A stretch of 64,000 bases of DNA, from positions 101,543 to 165,542 of the forward strand of contig JAEUBA010000073.1 of NCBI GenBank assembly GCA_018257865.1, read 5' to 3'. Shown here one piece after another: positions 60,791-64,000 of the stretch; position 1 is the first letter of the stretch; every line of letters begins with the position of its first letter. The notes beneath the pieces are model-generated. The model made no database searches, was not told the DNA's origin, and saw only the letters and a program-made list of their open reading frames with translations. A program made the translations under genes and the position numbers. This DNA is from Stereocaulon alpinum. Its lineage: Eukaryota; Ascomycota; Lecanoromycetes; Lecanorales; Stereocaulaceae.

Positions 60791-60795
60791 AAAAC
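60791..60795. repeat. Target-site duplication AAAAC, right copy
   Basis: Matches 54326-54330; marks the insertion point of the Gypsy element in the Helitron. Confidence 0.8.
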
Positions 60796-63700
60796 AACCT
60801 TAATACTAATAGTAATAATATACCTTAAGGGCGTAGAGGATCTATATAATTAATAAGACATTAGTTTTATATAAAGTAGATATAGGTAAGTATCTTTTAT
60901 TACCTTAAGTTAGATTATAATATTTCTAGGTCGGAATATCTTCCTTCTAAATCTAACTATACTATAGATCCGTTTACCTTACTTTAGTTATATACTAGAT
61001 AGGGGGTATCTTTTTAGTTACTAAGTTACTAATATCTAAGCTTTAATTAAGATAAATAATCTAAATTAGTATAGGCGAAATTAGTAAATTATCTAAGCTA
61101 ACTACTACTTAGGGCTTATAGATAGGCTTAGTACTAACCTTAGTATCTCTCTTAAGAATTTTAGGTCTAAAGTAACTATACTACTAGCTATAATACTAGG
61201 AAGCCTATAATATATAAAGGCGAAGATATAAGACGTAATAATAATTATTCGGAAAAGGGGTAAACCTAAGTACTTTATTACCTTTATATATAATCCTAAG
61301 TAGCCTAATATTTAAAATCTACTAAAGCCTAGCTAGATATAAGAGTACCGTTATAATCTAACGGCTCGTATATTTAAGTAGAAGCTTAATAAGCTTATAT
61401 ATAACCTCCTTAAGCTTTATATACTTAGTATTAATATTACTTATTACTTTATAATTAAGTTTTAAAAGCGAGGACTGCTATACGCCTATATTTTATTAAT
61501 TATATAGAAAGAGGATCGGATTTATACTATTAAAGATATCGATAGTATTATCTAAGTATTTATACCTAATAAAGGAGCTAATAAGAAGCTCTATAAGTTA
61601 GTTCTATAATATATAATCTATAATTATTATACTAGTAACCCTAATAATATATATTATAATAAAGAAAAGAATTATTATAGTAAGAGCTTCCCTAAGGATT
61701 TTCGCGACTAGACTAAGTTCGCTCCTAATAGGAGCTACCCTTAGTATAAACGTCTATTTATAGAGCCTCTCGAAAATATAAATATTAATAATAGATAGGT
61801 TATTCTATATAATCCCTATTTATTAAAGAAATATAGTAGTTATATTAATATTAAGATCTATAGCTCTATTAAGTCGGTTTTCTATCTATATAAATATGTC
61901 TATAAGGGCTTAGATTAGGCTAATATTACCCTAACTTAACGTAGTAAGTACTATAATAATAACCCTACTCCTTTAGGGTAGCTTAGGTAATAAGGTAAGG
62001 AGGTAGATAAGATTACTAAGTACTATTTAGCTCGCTAGATTAGCTCCGCAGAGGCCGTATAGAAGCTATTATTATTTAGTATAGGTATAATAAAGCCTTA
62101 TATAGAGCGCTTATAGATCTATCTACTAGATTAATAATATATCCTATTTAATCCGAGCGAAGATAAGGCTATAAATAATACTACTAAGTAGAAGCTTATA
62201 GATAATAAAAAGCTATATAGAACTACCTTAACTAAGTACTTTAAGATAAATTAGATTACTAAGGAAGCCCTTAATTAAGGCTAGCTACTACCTTTTAGAA
62301 AGAAGAATAGTAGGCGGCTTATAGTTAAAAAGAACCTACTAGATTACCTATATACTAACTTTCTAGAGTATTTTACCTAGATTAAGTAATCTAAGTAGTA
62401 GAAGGTTTATAAAAAAGGCGAAGCCCTTAGGCGTATATACTTTATTAGCCCTAAGAGTAAGGATTTATATTATCTATAACTACTTCTATATTATTATAAG
62501 GGTGCTACGTCTTTTAATAACCTACGTATAATTAACGGCTATATAATAGAATAGAAAGAAGCCTATATAGAGCTTAGGCTAACTAAAAATAATAAGTATA
62601 TTAACGAAATCTTAGATAAGAGTAAAGACTTTTAGGGGGGTTATAGACTATAGAGCCTATTTATTATAGTATTACTTAAGCTCTAACTAATAGATACTTT
62701 AGTATTATAGGATAAATATAAAGAGTATATATTATCTAATTATATATATATCTTATAATAGGAATTTCGGACGCTTTAGATACTAGCTAGTAAAGAGACT
62801 ATATATACTAAGTAGTATATACTCTACCTTATTAATAGTTAGTTAGAATATACCTCTACTCTAAAGCGTATAGAGGATCTAGCTTAATATAATCTACTAA
62901 TTCCTACTATTAACTTTAATAGTATAAGTAATATTCCTAATTAGCTTTTACGCGAAGAGATATCTTATAATATTAGCCCTAAGGATATTAAGTTCTTATA
63001 GAGTAAGCTTAATCCTAATTAAAGCTATACTATTAACTAGATTATAGACGCTATTAATATAAATATAGATAATAAGTATAAAGCCCCTAATACTCTATTT
63101 TTTCTTAACGGCGCTAGGGGTACTAGTAAGACCTTTATTAAGAATATTATAATAAAGAAAGTACGCCTTAAACGAAAAGTAGCTTTAGCTATAGTATTCT
63201 TAAGTATAGTAGTAATACTCCTTTAAGGTAGCTATACTACTTACTCCTAATTTAAAATACTACTAGATTCGGACGCTACTTCTTTATATAGGATTAAGAA
63301 AGGGACGAACCTTATAGAGCTTATAAAATAAGCTTAAGTAATCTTTTAGGATAAGTCGCCTATATAGAGTAGGTATAATATAGAGGCTATAAGCTAAAGC
63401 CTTTAAGATATCTATAGTAATAAGGGGGTATAGTTTAGGAGTAAGGTTATCTACTTTTATAGTAATTTTTAATAAACCCTACTAGTAGTAGCTAGTAGAT
63501 TTAGTAGTTAGGTTATTAATACTTATATATAATAGGCTAAGTTTTAGTAGGATACTATATAATTAAACCTAACTATTAATAAATAACTTAATAATCCTAA
63601 TCTTACTAATTTTATATATACTAATATAAGGGCTTTTACTATTAATCTTCTTAAGATTAGGAATAGGTCTAGTATTTAAAAGAGCTCTACTACTAAGGAA

Positions 63701-64000
63701 GACGTAGTACTTTAGGCTTATAGCTATATTCCTAAAAACGCTATTAATAAGTTAATTAATAAGGTATACCTAAACCTATATCGCCTAGGTATAATAGATA
63801 GAGAGTATCTATCTTAAAGAGCTATTTTTACTATTACGAATAAAGACGTTATTAAGATTAATAGTAAGCTTATAATATAGATACCTAGCGAGCTTACTAT
63901 ATACTAAAGTATTAATTAGGCTATTTCTAAAGAAGATAAAGACCTCTTTCTAACTAAATATTTTAATATATTTTATAAGGCCTCGCTACCGCCCTATAAG
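60796..64000 (+). mobile_element. Helitron, second copy, Rep-helicase part (runs off the window)
   Basis: Continuation of the Helitron starting at 52052. The plus strand, with RIP stops, reads the Helitron helicase-like region: KLNKLIYNLLK, FKRGLLYAYILLII, DIDSII, SFPKDFRD and IYSSIKSVFYLYKYVYKG (about 61380-61910). It then reads a Pif1-type helicase with its P-loop region (FFLNGARGTSKTF, about 63090-63140) followed by FKILLDSDATSLYRIKKGT. Catalytic residues are partly lost and the ORF is broken throughout, so it is inactive. The 3' end (CTRR plus hairpin) lies beyond the window. Confidence 0.85.

Noticed and set aside
42426..64000. CRISPR array, origin or bacterial-type operons in the repetitive right end
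   Set aside because: The repeats are TIRs, LTRs and transposon copies in a eukaryotic RIP background; there are no regularly spaced short repeats with unique spacers.

Overview
This window is nuclear DNA from a filamentous ascomycete (Pezizomycotina). The genes have short introns (about 46-125 bp) with GTANGT-like donors and CTGAC/CTAAC-like branch points. They include a cytosolic leucyl-tRNA synthetase, an SPX phosphate transporter, an NRPS-like reductase, a fungal NLR and a SesB-type esterase. The right third is saturated with RIP-type (CpA to TpA) mutation, a process specific to filamentous fungi. I cannot fix the genus.

Layout. (1) 1-22.6 kb is a housekeeping and conserved region. It holds the 3' part of leucyl-tRNA synthetase, a tiny two-exon gene, a C2HC zinc-finger regulator, a PHO87/90/91-type phosphate transporter, a low-complexity protein with a conserved C-terminal motif plus an apparent decayed relative of it, two proteins I do not recognise, a predicted GPI-anchored surface protein and a membrane-anchored aspartic-protease-like protein that lacks the first catalytic Asp. 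(2) 22.6-24.8 kb is non-coding and carries two families of degenerate tandem repeats. (3) 24.8-31.3 kb is a small metabolic cluster: a zinc-free MDR reductase, a short-chain dehydrogenase and a divergently transcribed adenylation-thiolation-reductase (A-T-R) enzyme. (4) 31.3-42.4 kb is a gene-poor accessory region. Its centre is a divergent pair, a SesB-like serine esterase (minus) and an NB-ARC/TPR NLR (plus), about 0.2 kb apart. This is the arrangement known from fungal NLR/effector programmed-cell-death and allorecognition modules. The NLR reading frame carries one in-frame stop between the NB-ARC and TPR parts. (5) 42.4-64 kb is a nest of RIP-destroyed transposons: a Tc1/mariner-type element with 108-bp inverted repeats (42426-47078), a truncated Helitron 5' copy (48180-50162), a second Helitron copy (52052 to beyond the window) and a Ty3/Gypsy retrotransposon (54331-60790, 273-bp LTRs, 5-bp target duplication) inserted into that second Helitron.

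How it fits together: conserved genes on the left give way to a specialised-metabolism locus, then an immunity-like gene pair, then a transposon graveyard. This gradient is typical of fungal chromosomes in which fast-evolving accessory genes border AT/TA-rich RIP compartments. All splice sites were placed by eye from consensus signals and reading-frame continuity. No homology search was run, so every family assignment rests on motifs recognised in the translations.
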